A program made the translations under genes and the position numbers. From ATZT02 sp038145175 (lineage in GTDB: Bacteria > Actinomycetota > Actinomycetes > S36-B12 > UBA5976): a stretch of DNA of 5,229 bases. Location: positions 1 through 5,229 of the forward strand of contig JAYQPE010000022.1 in NCBI GenBank assembly GCA_038145175.1. The letters run 5' to 3'. Within the stretch, counting starts at the first letter, position 1. Each line of letters begins with the position of its first letter. Shown here in pieces: positions 1 through 5,229 of this stretch. The notes beneath the pieces are model-generated. The model was not told the origin of the DNA. It saw nothing but the letters and a program-made list of their open reading frames with translations, and made no database searches.

Positions 1-859
1 TGAAAATGTTTTAACAGGAAGTATTGAAATCGATGGATCTTCCACAGTTGGTCCACTAACTGATGCAATTGCTGAAGAATACGCAGATGTACAACCAGAT
101 GTGACAGTTAATTTATCAATTTCTGGAACTGGTGGAGGATTTGAAAGATTCTGTGAAACTGGTGATACACAATTTTCTAATGCTTCAAGACCGATAAAAG
201 AAGAAGAAGCAGAAAAATGTAAAGCAAATGGAATTGAATTCACAGAAATACGTGTAGGTACCGATGCATTAACAATGGTTACCTCTGTTGATACACCAGC
301 AGATATCAAATGTCTGACTAAAGACGAAGTTTTAGCAGTATGGGGACCGGATGCAAAAAAGAATTGGAAAGATGTAAATCCAGCTTTTCCAGATCTTGAA
401 ATTCAAGTTTTTGCTCCAGGTGCAGATTCTGGAACTTATGACTTTTTAAATGGTGATGTTCTAAAAATTGAACAACCAAGACAGGATTACAACGCGAGTG
501 AAGATGACAACATCATCGCTCAAGGAATTCAAGGCACCAAAGGTTCATGGGGATTCTTTGGATATGCCTATTACAAAAACTCTGGCGGTAAAGAAAGAGC
601 AATTGAATATAACGCTGGAGAAGGTTGTGTTGGACCAAGTGTTGAAACAGCACAAAATGACACTTACAAATTAACCAGACCTTTGTTTGTATATGTCAGA
701 AATGATGCCTTGACTAGACCAGAAGTGGCAGACTTTGCACGCTTCTATCTAGAAACTGTTAACTCAGTAATTGATGAAGTTGGTTATATCGAAGCACCAG
801 CAGATTCAATTGAAAGTGCTAAATCAGCTTTGGAACAGGCAATAACTAACGCTGGTTAA
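1..859 (+). CDS. pstS: Phosphate ABC transporter, substrate-binding protein PstS (5' partial)
   Basis: This is the extracytoplasmic phosphate receptor that delivers phosphate to the PstC-PstA channel. The reading frame is open from the first base (first full codon at 2) to TAA at 857-859, giving 285 visible residues; the true start and the signal peptide or lipobox lie upstream of the window. A GTG at 101 is internal, because family-like sequence precedes it. Visible landmarks, numbered from base 2, are DGSSTVGP (about 11-18), SGTGGGF (41-47), SNASRPI, APGADSGTYDF (about 138-148, a phosphate-binding loop) and WGFFGYAYY. Four cysteines (about 51, 72, 104, 209) suit disulfides in an exported protein; the first two sit where PstS proteins with FC...NASRPI...C patterns usually have them. 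It is the first visible gene of the pst operon, and a strong stem-loop follows its stop. Family assignment is very secure. Confidence 0.95.
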   Translation, partial: ENVLTGSIEIDGSSTVGPLTDAIAEEYADVQPDVTVNLSISGTGGGFERFCETGDTQFSNASRPIKEEEAEKCKANGIEFTEIRVGTDALTMVTSVDTPADIKCLTKDEVLAVWGPDAKKNWKDVNPAFPDLEIQVFAPGADSGTYDFLNGDVLKIEQPRQDYNASEDDNIIAQGIQGTKGSWGFFGYAYYKNSGGKERAIEYNAGEGCVGPSVETAQNDTYKLTRPLFVYVRNDALTRPEVADFARFYLETVNSVIDEVGYIEAPADSIESAKSALEQAITNAG

Positions 860-867
860 TTAAAAAC

Positions 868-904
868 TTAGGGCAGAAGTTAAATTCCCTATCTTCTGCC
901 CTAA
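868..904 (+). promoter_or_regulatory. Intercistronic stem-loop between pstS and pstC
   Basis: A perfect 12-bp inverted repeat (TTAGGGCAGAAG at 868-879, CTTCTGCCCTAA at 893-904) encloses a 13-nt loop and starts 8 nt after the pstS stop. On the + strand no T-run follows, so it is not a standard intrinsic terminator for the operon. On the - strand the stem is followed by GTTTTTAATTAA, so it could terminate antisense transcription. Structures placed after binding-protein genes of ABC transporters are known to protect the upstream mRNA 3' end or attenuate readthrough, which raises the binding protein above the membrane subunits; that role is inferred here. The structure is certain from sequence, the function is not. 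Confidence 0.8.
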
Positions 905-913
905 ACCTAAAAC

Positions 914-924
914 GGGGAAAGGGG
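914..924 (+). promoter_or_regulatory. Ribosome-binding region of pstC (double GGGG)
   Basis: GGGG at 914-917 and AAAGGGG at 918-924 form a tandem purine-rich site. AAAGGGG can pair with the conserved 16S tail with one G-U wobble. The same AAAGGGG precedes pstB, where it lies 6 nt before an ATG. Here the second copy lies 8 nt before ATT at 933, and this is the main evidence for placing the pstC start there. Confidence 0.7.
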
Positions 925-932
925 AAGTAAAA

Positions 933-1859
933 ATTAATAAAGTTGGTTCACTAACTAAAACCAATAACCGTATTGGTGAAAAAATAATTCACAAAATTCT
1001 TTTTGTATGTGGGGCAATTTCAATTCTTACAACTCTGGCAATTCTTTATGTTCTAATTAGTGAAGGTTTACATTTCTTTTCTCAAGTATCAATCGTAGAA
1101 TTCTTAACCGATACTGCGTGGAGACCTTTTGGCTCAGTTGAAAGTGAAGCATTTCGAATAGGCATTTGGCCTTTAATAAATGGCACACTTTTAGTCACAG
1201 TTATTGCTTTAATCGTGGCAGTGCCACTAGGACTTGCTTCATCGATCTATTTAGCTGAATATGCTTCCAAAAAAGTTAGAAGCAAAGTAAAACCGGCCTT
1301 AGAGATTTTGGCTGGTATTCCAACAGTTGTTTTAGGTTATTTTGCACTTACTCTTGTTACACCATTTTTGAGAAATGTTTTCTCTACAGATCTGATTGAT
1401 ATTTTTAATGCTTTAAGTGCAGGAATTGTGGTGGGCGTAATGATTGTTCCTACAGTTGCATCTTTAAGTGAAGATGCCATGAGTGCAGTGCCTCAATCTT
1501 TAAGGAATGCATCTTTAGGTTTAGGTGTAACTAAATCAGCCACACTTTTAAAAGAAGATTTTCCTGCAGCGTTAACGGGAATTATTTCTTCAAAAATTTT
1601 GGCAATGGGAAGAGAAATTGGTGAAACCATGATTGTTTCTATTGCTGCTGGAAATTTACCTGCCATGACTATCAATCCAGGAGATCAAGTTCAAACAATG
1701 ACTGGCTACATCGTTCAAGCTGTAGGTGGCGAAGCCCATCGTGGTTCTTTAACTTATAACTCAATATTTGCAGTAGGAATTGTGCTTTTTGTTATGACTT
1801 TTGCGTTAAATCTTTTAGCAAATTACTTCACTAAGAAATTTAGAGAGGTGTATGCATGA
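933..1859 (+). CDS. pstC: Phosphate ABC transporter permease PstC, apparent ATT start
   Basis: PstC is one of the two inner-membrane subunits of the phosphate channel. The open frame runs from a stop at 861-863 to TGA at 1857-1859 and has no ATG, GTG or TTG before a GTG at 1215. That GTG would remove about 94 residues, including the first membrane helix (about 21-43) and the family-typical EFLTDTAWRPFG segment (about 56-67). The start is therefore placed at ATT 933, after AAAGGGG, giving 308 residues, a normal PstC length. Several further hydrophobic segments follow, then the cytoplasmic EAA-type loop (about 180-217, with LGLGVTKSATLLKEDFPAAL) that docks on PstB, then GREIGETM (about 226-233) with its Arg/Glu pair, and a last helix near the C-terminus. 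It overlaps pstA by ATGA. Function is secure; the start codon is uncommon and could be a sequencing error for ATG. Confidence 0.93.
   Translation: MNKVGSLTKTNNRIGEKIIHKILFVCGAISILTTLAILYVLISEGLHFFSQVSIVEFLTDTAWRPFGSVESEAFRIGIWPLINGTLLVTVIALIVAVPLGLASSIYLAEYASKKVRSKVKPALEILAGIPTVVLGYFALTLVTPFLRNVFSTDLIDIFNALSAGIVVGVMIVPTVASLSEDAMSAVPQSLRNASLGLGVTKSATLLKEDFPAALTGIISSKILAMGREIGETMIVSIAAGNLPAMTINPGDQVQTMTGYIVQAVGGEAHRGSLTYNSIFAVGIVLFVMTFALNLLANYFTKKFREVYA
960..977 (+). other. Small hairpin early in the pstC coding region
   Basis: ACCAATA (960-966) and TATTGGT (971-977) form a perfect 7-bp stem around the 4-nt loop ACCG, 27 nt downstream of the proposed ATT start. The stem is AT-rich and short. 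A few such repeats are expected by chance in a window this size, so function is doubtful; it is listed only because it lies close to an unusual start. Confidence 0.3.
1845..1850 (+). promoter_or_regulatory. Ribosome-binding site of pstA, inside pstC
   Basis: GAGGTG matches the complement of the 16S 3' tail over six bases and lies 5 nt before the pstA ATG. It sits in the last codons of pstC, so pstA can be reached by fresh initiation or by translational coupling through the ATGA overlap. Confidence 0.8.
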
Positions 1860-2761
1860 AGATATTGTCTTCTCCACTTTCAACTACCACAGACATTGCA
1901 AATGCTCTAAAAACATCTAATTCAAGAAACTTAAAAGAAAGACTTTTCCAATCATTTCTTTTACTTTCAACTTTAATTGCCTTATTTATATTGATGGTGC
2001 TTTTAATTGACATCATGTATCAAGGGTTTGGAAGACTCAATTTAGATTTCTTAACCGATTACACTTCAAGAAGAGCATCTCGAACTGGAATTAGAACTGG
2101 TTTAACGGGAACTTTATCTTTGATGGTTTTAGTTGCCCTGATAGCTTTTCCAATTGGTGTAGGGGCTGCAATTTATTTAGAATGTTTTGCACCTAAGAAT
2201 TGGTTTACAAAATTTATGCAAGTAAATATTGCAAATCTTGCAGGAGTTCCTTCAGTTGTTTATGGACTTTTAGCAGCGGCACTTTTTGCCTACATTCTTA
2301 ATTTTGGAAGAAGTCTTTTAACAGGTGCACTTGCTTTAGTATTGCTAATTTTGCCTGTAATCATTGTGGCAGGAAGAGAGGCAATAAAAGCAGTTTCGCC
2401 TTCTATTTATCAAGGCGCTCTAGCTTTAGGTGCAACACCATGGCAAGCCGTTTATAAACAAGTTTTACCTGTAGCAATGCCTGGAATTTTGACTGGCACA
2501 ATTCTTGCTTTATCTAGAGCAATTGGTGAGGCTGCTCCAATTTTGGTAGCAGGAGCTGTGTTTTCCAGAAGAGCAGATAATGAACCTTGGAATATTTTTG
2601 AACCTTTTGGTGCTTTACCAGTACAAATTTTTGATTTTGTGAAAAGACCTCAACCAGAATTTCAGATCGAAGTTGCAGCAGCAGGAATCATCGTGATGCT
2701 AGTCGTACTTTTGATCATGAATTCAGCAGCAATCATTTTAAGAAACAGATACAGCAAATAA
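1856..2761 (+). CDS. pstA: Phosphate ABC transporter permease PstA
   Basis: PstA is the second membrane subunit of the phosphate channel, pairing with PstC. It has 301 residues, normal for the family. A hydrophilic N-terminal stretch of about 30 residues leads into six predicted membrane segments (about 31-56, 82-105, 127-150, 154-173, 208-230, 271-295). Between the fourth and fifth lies a clear EAA loop, REAIKAVSPSIYQGALALG (174-192) continuing into ATPWQAVYKQVLPVAMPGI (193-211), which contacts the ATPase. SRAIGEAAPI (220-229) carries the Arg/Glu pair equivalent to that in PstC. ASRTGIRTGLTGTL (74-87) before the second helix is also typical of PstA. The start is well supported by GAGGTG 5 nt upstream, and the ATGA overlap with pstC points to coupled synthesis of equal subunit amounts. 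Confidence is very high. Confidence 0.96.
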   Translation: MKILSSPLSTTTDIANALKTSNSRNLKERLFQSFLLLSTLIALFILMVLLIDIMYQGFGRLNLDFLTDYTSRRASRTGIRTGLTGTLSLMVLVALIAFPIGVGAAIYLECFAPKNWFTKFMQVNIANLAGVPSVVYGLLAAALFAYILNFGRSLLTGALALVLLILPVIIVAGREAIKAVSPSIYQGALALGATPWQAVYKQVLPVAMPGILTGTILALSRAIGEAAPILVAGAVFSRRADNEPWNIFEPFGALPVQIFDFVKRPQPEFQIEVAAAGIIVMLVVLLIMNSAAIILRNRYSK

Positions 2762-2767
2762 AAGGGG
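2761..2767 (+). promoter_or_regulatory. Ribosome-binding site of pstB
   Basis: AAAGGGG lies 6 nt before ATG 2774, and its first A is the last base of the pstA stop codon. It decides for this ATG over an in-frame ATG at codon 14, and it is the same element seen before pstC. Confidence 0.8.
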
Positions 2768-2773
2768 ATAAAA

Positions 2774-3628
2774 ATGACAGAAGCATTAAAAGAAATATCG
2801 CTCAACACAGAGATGGAGAAGACATTGGAAAATCTAGATAAAGGTTTGGATGAAACAGTGTTTTCGCTAAATGATGTGAGTATCAAATATGGAGATTTTC
2901 GTGCGGTAAGCCATGTAAATATGGAAATCAGTAAAAACCAAGTTACTGCTTTTATTGGACCTTCTGGTTGTGGCAAATCAACTTTATTAAGAGCATTTAA
3001 CAGAATGAATGATTTAATTCTGGCCTCTTCAGTTTCAGGAACGATTACTTACCACGGTAAAAATATTTATGATCAAGATGTTGATCCTGTGGAAGTTAGA
3101 AGAAGAATAGGTATGGTATTTCAACAACCAAATCCTTTTCCTAAATCAATTTATGAAAACGTGGCATTTGGTCCAAGAAATCATGGTGTGAAAGAAAACT
3201 TAGATGAAATCGTGGAAACTTCACTCAAAAGAGCAGCCCTATGGGATGAAGTGAAAGATAAATTAAATACTTCTGCCCTATCACTTTCAGGTGGTCAGCA
3301 ACAAAGACTTTGTATAGCAAGAGCTATTGCAGTTGAACCTGATGTGATTTTGATGGATGAACCAGCTTCAGCGCTTGATCCAATTGCTACTTTAAAAATC
3401 GAGCATTTAATGAGAGATTTAGCCACTCATTACACAATCATTGTGGTCACCCACAATATGCAACAAGCTTTGAGAGTTTCAGATAAAACTGCTTTCTTTA
3501 ACTTAGAAGTTGATGAAGAAAAAGGCACCCGAAGTGGAGTGCTGGTGGAATATGGTCCAACTTCCAAATTATTCACAAATCCAGAAAATGAGAAAACCAG
3601 TGACTACATTAAAGGTAAATTCGGTTAA
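2774..3628 (+). CDS. pstB: Phosphate ABC transporter ATP-binding protein PstB
   Basis: This is the cytoplasmic ATPase that powers phosphate import; a dimer docks on PstC and PstA. It has 284 residues with the complete ABC motif set: Walker A GPSGCGKST (62-70), the PstB-typical RAFNRMNDL after it, Q-loop FQQPNPFPKSIYENVAFGPR (116-135), signature LSGGQQQR (171-178), Walker B VILMDEP (191-197) with D195 and catalytic E196, D-loop SALDP (199-203) and H-loop His227 in VVTHNMQQA. The C-terminus ends with YIKGKFG, matching the usual PstB ending. The N-terminus is about 25 residues longer than the ABC core needs and is acidic and polar. An alternative start at Met14 is possible, but the strong Shine-Dalgarno favours the first ATG. 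No residue needed for ATP hydrolysis is missing. No terminator is seen between it and the kinase gene. Confidence 0.97.
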   Translation: MTEALKEISLNTEMEKTLENLDKGLDETVFSLNDVSIKYGDFRAVSHVNMEISKNQVTAFIGPSGCGKSTLLRAFNRMNDLILASSVSGTITYHGKNIYDQDVDPVEVRRRIGMVFQQPNPFPKSIYENVAFGPRNHGVKENLDEIVETSLKRAALWDEVKDKLNTSALSLSGGQQQRLCIARAIAVEPDVILMDEPASALDPIATLKIEHLMRDLATHYTIIVVTHNMQQALRVSDKTAFFNLEVDEEKGTRSGVLVEYGPTSKLFTNPENEKTSDYIKGKFG

Positions 3629-3666
3629 ACCAACGACTGGAATAGCCGCAAAAGTTACGTGCTTAA

Positions 3667-3672
3667 TACGCT
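3667..3672 (+). promoter_or_regulatory. Possible -10 element for a leaderless kinase transcript
   Basis: TACGCT fits the loose actinobacterial -10 pattern TANNNT and ends 7 nt before the kinase ATG, the spacing expected if transcription starts at that ATG. The 20 nt before the ATG hold no purine-rich ribosome-binding sequence, unlike every other start in the window. No convincing -35 is present. TANNNT is short, so a chance match is quite possible. Confidence 0.35.
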
Positions 3673-3679
3673 TTAAATC

Positions 3680-4699
3680 ATGAACTCCCTAAATCCTGAA
3701 GTTTTAAACCTTATAAAGGAACTTCCGGGATTAGTAGTTCTTCTAAATAATAAAAAAGAAGTCATCTATTTTTCTGCAGATGCAGCAGTTCATGGTCTTG
3801 TGCGAGATAACGAATTAACTGTTAAAGATTTAAATAAATTTGTTCAATCTTTAAAACTTAATTTCTTTAGAGCAAATACTCAAATAAGTCATCAATCCCC
3901 AACGGCGACTACGGTTCAGACTTTAGAAGTTGATTGTTTAGAAATATCTAATAACTATATTTTATTACTGATTGATGATTTAACAACTAGTTTAAGAGTT
4001 GAACAAATAAGACGAGGTTTTATTGCCAATATTTCCCATGAACTAAAAACTCCAGTTTCAGCATTAGAACTTTTAGCAGAAGCTATAAAAGAATCAGGAA
4101 ATGATGTTGAGTCAATCAAGAAATTTGCTGAAAAAATTCCAAAAGAAACAAAAAGACTTGCAAATTTTATTCAAGACATAATTGATTTAACTAAAATTCA
4201 ATCAGATGATCCTTTAGCACAAGCTGAGGAAATAAGTGTGCAAAATATTGTGGATGAAGCAATTGAAGTTGTTGAAAGCATTGCTCATAAAAATCGAGTT
4301 GAAATTGAAGTCATTGATAAAAGCAAAGATTCAATAGTTCTTGGGGATAAGAAGCAACTAGTCACTGCTTTAAAAAATCTTTTACTTAATGCTATTTATC
4401 ACACTGGTGATGATAAGAAAGTTTTTATCGAAGTAGAAAAAACCATGTATTTTGTAGAAATAAATGTCAAAGATTCAGGTGAAGGTATAACTCCTGAAGA
4501 TCAATTAAGAATTTTTGAACGCTTCTTTAGAGTAGATACTGCAAGATCTAGGCAAGATGGCGGTTCAGGCATTGGTCTTTCTTTAGTAAAACACATTTGT
4601 TCAAACCATGGTGGAAGAGCAATGGTTGAATCAACTCCAGGTAAAGGGGCAACCTTTACGATGCAATTACCAATTCCATCGACAACTGAGGCTATTTAA
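3680..4699 (+). CDS. senX3: Phosphate-responsive sensor histidine kinase, SenX3/PhoR type, no membrane anchor
   Basis: This kinase is likely to phosphorylate the regulator encoded next to it in response to phosphate limitation. It has 339 residues. A PAS-like domain (about 15-105; PGLVVLLNNKKEVIYFSADA, then GLVRD) leads through a short helix to the H-box FIANISHELKTP with phospho-accepting His120, a dimerisation helix pair to about 173, then the ATPase domain: N-box LKNLLLNAIYH with Asn237, G1 DSGEGI (265-270), F-box IFERFFR (278-284) and G2 GGSGIGLSL (294-302). It resembles actinobacterial SenX3 throughout but lacks its N-terminal membrane helices: an in-frame stop at 3674-3676 precedes the ATG, and only 51 nt separate it from pstB. 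It is therefore predicted to be cytosolic, unless held at the membrane by partners. No Shine-Dalgarno is visible. The symbol is given by resemblance; phoR would be equally defensible. Confidence 0.88.
   Translation: MNSLNPEVLNLIKELPGLVVLLNNKKEVIYFSADAAVHGLVRDNELTVKDLNKFVQSLKLNFFRANTQISHQSPTATTVQTLEVDCLEISNNYILLLIDDLTTSLRVEQIRRGFIANISHELKTPVSALELLAEAIKESGNDVESIKKFAEKIPKETKRLANFIQDIIDLTKIQSDDPLAQAEEISVQNIVDEAIEVVESIAHKNRVEIEVIDKSKDSIVLGDKKQLVTALKNLLLNAIYHTGDDKKVFIEVEKTMYFVEINVKDSGEGITPEDQLRIFERFFRVDTARSRQDGGSGIGLSLVKHICSNHGGRAMVESTPGKGATFTMQLPIPSTTEAI
4688..4691 (+). promoter_or_regulatory. Ribosome-binding site of the response regulator
   Basis: GAGG lies 9 nt before ATG 4701, inside the last codons of the kinase gene. 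It is weak but well placed, and with the 1-nt gap between genes translational coupling is likely. Confidence 0.5.
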
Positions 4700-4700
4700 T

Positions 4701-5229
4701 ATGACAAAAATTCTTTTGATAGAAGATGAAGATTCCATCAGAGAATCAGTTGCTTTTCTTTTGGAAAAAGAAGGTTTTATTGTTACTCAAGCAAATGATG
4801 GGCTAATAGGTGTAGAAATATTTGAAAAAGAAAAGGCAGATCTGATTTTGCTTGATCTAATGCTTCCAGGCCTTGATGGTTTAGAGGTTTGTAAAAGGGT
4901 TAGAAAATCTAGCAATGTACCGATAATTATGTTAACTGCCAAAGATACTGAATTAGATAAAGTTTTAGGTTTAGAGCTTGGAGCAGATGATTACATCACT
5001 AAGCCATTTTCATCTCGTGAATTAACTGCTCGAGTAAAAGCAATGCTACGAAGATTTTCTGAACCGTTAGAAAACAATGAAGTAACTACCACAAAAACAG
5101 TTGTGGTAGATCCAGTAAAACACAAAGCATTTGTAAGAGGAATAGAAATTAAGCTTCCTTTAAAGGAATTTGATTTATTACATTATTTGACCCAAAATTC
5201 TGGAAGAGTCTTAACGAGGGAGCAAATTA
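4701..5229 (+). CDS. regX3: OmpR-family response regulator, RegX3/PhoB type (3' partial)
   Basis: This DNA-binding regulator is the predicted partner of the preceding kinase and the probable activator of phosphate-starvation genes, including this operon. The 176 visible residues hold a complete receiver domain: acidic pocket Glu8-Asp9, phospho-accepting Asp52 in LLDLMLPGLDG, Thr79 in IIMLTAKD, and Lys101 in DDYITKPFSSREL. A linker of about 15 residues follows, then the start of the winged-helix effector domain (from about 132) with LPLKEFDLLHYL and SGRVLTREQI. The window ends before the recognition helix, so about 50 residues are missing and DNA contacts cannot be judged. KDTELDKVLGLELGADDY and LPLKEFDLL closely follow mycobacterial RegX3. 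It begins 1 nt after the kinase stop, so the two form one unit in kinase-first order, as in actinobacteria and opposite to phoB-phoR of enterobacteria. Confidence 0.92.
   Translation, partial: MTKILLIEDEDSIRESVAFLLEKEGFIVTQANDGLIGVEIFEKEKADLILLDLMLPGLDGLEVCKRVRKSSNVPIIMLTAKDTELDKVLGLELGADDYITKPFSSRELTARVKAMLRRFSEPLENNEVTTTKTVVVDPVKHKAFVRGIEIKLPLKEFDLLHYLTQNSGRVLTREQI

Noticed and set aside
468..674. 68-residue open frame on the + strand within pstS
   Set aside because: It lies wholly inside pstS in another frame, has no ribosome-binding site and shows no recognisable protein features.
101..859. pstS starting at GTG 101
   Set aside because: The same frame is open to the window edge and encodes the conserved DGSSTVGP motif upstream of that codon, so the gene simply begins before the window.
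946..956. GTTCACTAACT, resembling an actinobacterial PHO/RegX3 half-site
   Set aside because: It is a single copy inside the pstC coding region, with only a weak match (ATTCACAAAAT at 987) 41 nt away rather than a tandem 11-nt repeat.
1493..1675. 60-residue open frame on the - strand opposite pstC
   Set aside because: It is antisense to conserved pstC sequence (EAA loop and GREIGETM), with no support of its own.
1215..1859. pstC starting at GTG 1215 (214 residues)
   Set aside because: It would remove the first membrane helix and about 94 residues of family-like sequence that is open in the same frame, and no ribosome-binding sequence precedes it.
2662..2976. 104-residue open frame on the - strand across the pstA-pstB junction
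   Set aside because: Its sequence is the complement of the pstA last helix and pstB Walker A region; it has no independent protein features, so it is a shadow frame.
3623..3631. Palindrome GGTTAAACC over the pstB stop codon
   Set aside because: The arms are 4 bp with a 1-nt centre, which cannot fold as a hairpin, and such short palindromes are common by chance. No terminator is present in this gap.
3661..3678. Near direct repeat GCTTAATAC / GCTTTAAAT before the kinase gene
   Set aside because: It is short, imperfect, AT-rich and spaced 9 nt rather than the 10-11 nt usual for OmpR-family operators.

Overview
The window carries a high-affinity phosphate-uptake operon fused to its regulatory genes, all on the + strand: pstS (5' end outside the window), pstC, pstA, pstB, then a SenX3/PhoR-type sensor kinase and a RegX3/PhoB-type response regulator (3' end outside the window). 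The DNA is clearly AT-rich (mid-30s % GC by eye; AGA arginine, TTA leucine, frequent AAA/GAA). The kinase and regulator nevertheless resemble actinobacterial SenX3-RegX3 most closely: an NISHELKTPVSALELLAEAI-like H-box, a PAS-like domain containing GLVRD, the kinase-then-regulator gene order, and LPLKEFDLL plus SGRVLTR in the regulator. A low-GC actinobacterium, such as a streamlined planktonic lineage, is the best guess. This rests on remembered family patterns, not a search.

Layout. 1-859 is the end of pstS. 860-932 is a 73-nt gap with a perfect 12-bp stem-loop and a double GGGG ribosome-binding region. 933-1859 is pstC, which has no ATG, GTG or TTG at any plausible start; the best start is ATT at 933. 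pstA (1856-2761) overlaps pstC by ATGA. pstB (2774-3628) follows after 12 nt with a strong Shine-Dalgarno. A 51-nt gap without a Shine-Dalgarno precedes the kinase (3680-4699), and the regulator begins 1 nt after its stop (4701 to the window edge). No rRNA, tRNA, CRISPR array, insertion sequence or attachment site was seen, and no gene on the - strand.

How the genes work together. PstS captures phosphate outside the membrane, PstC and PstA form the channel, and PstB drives it with ATP. The kinase and regulator would sense phosphate state and, by analogy with PhoR-PhoB and SenX3-RegX3, activate the pst promoter, which must lie upstream of the window. Carrying sensor and regulator behind the transporter suggests positive feedback under phosphate starvation. 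No phoU is present in the window.

The gene content is ordinary, and I see no new system. The points deserving a second look are regulatory or architectural: the apparent ATT start of pstC, the intercistronic hairpin whose loop can pair with the pstC Shine-Dalgarno, the kinase's lack of any membrane segment, and its probably leaderless start.
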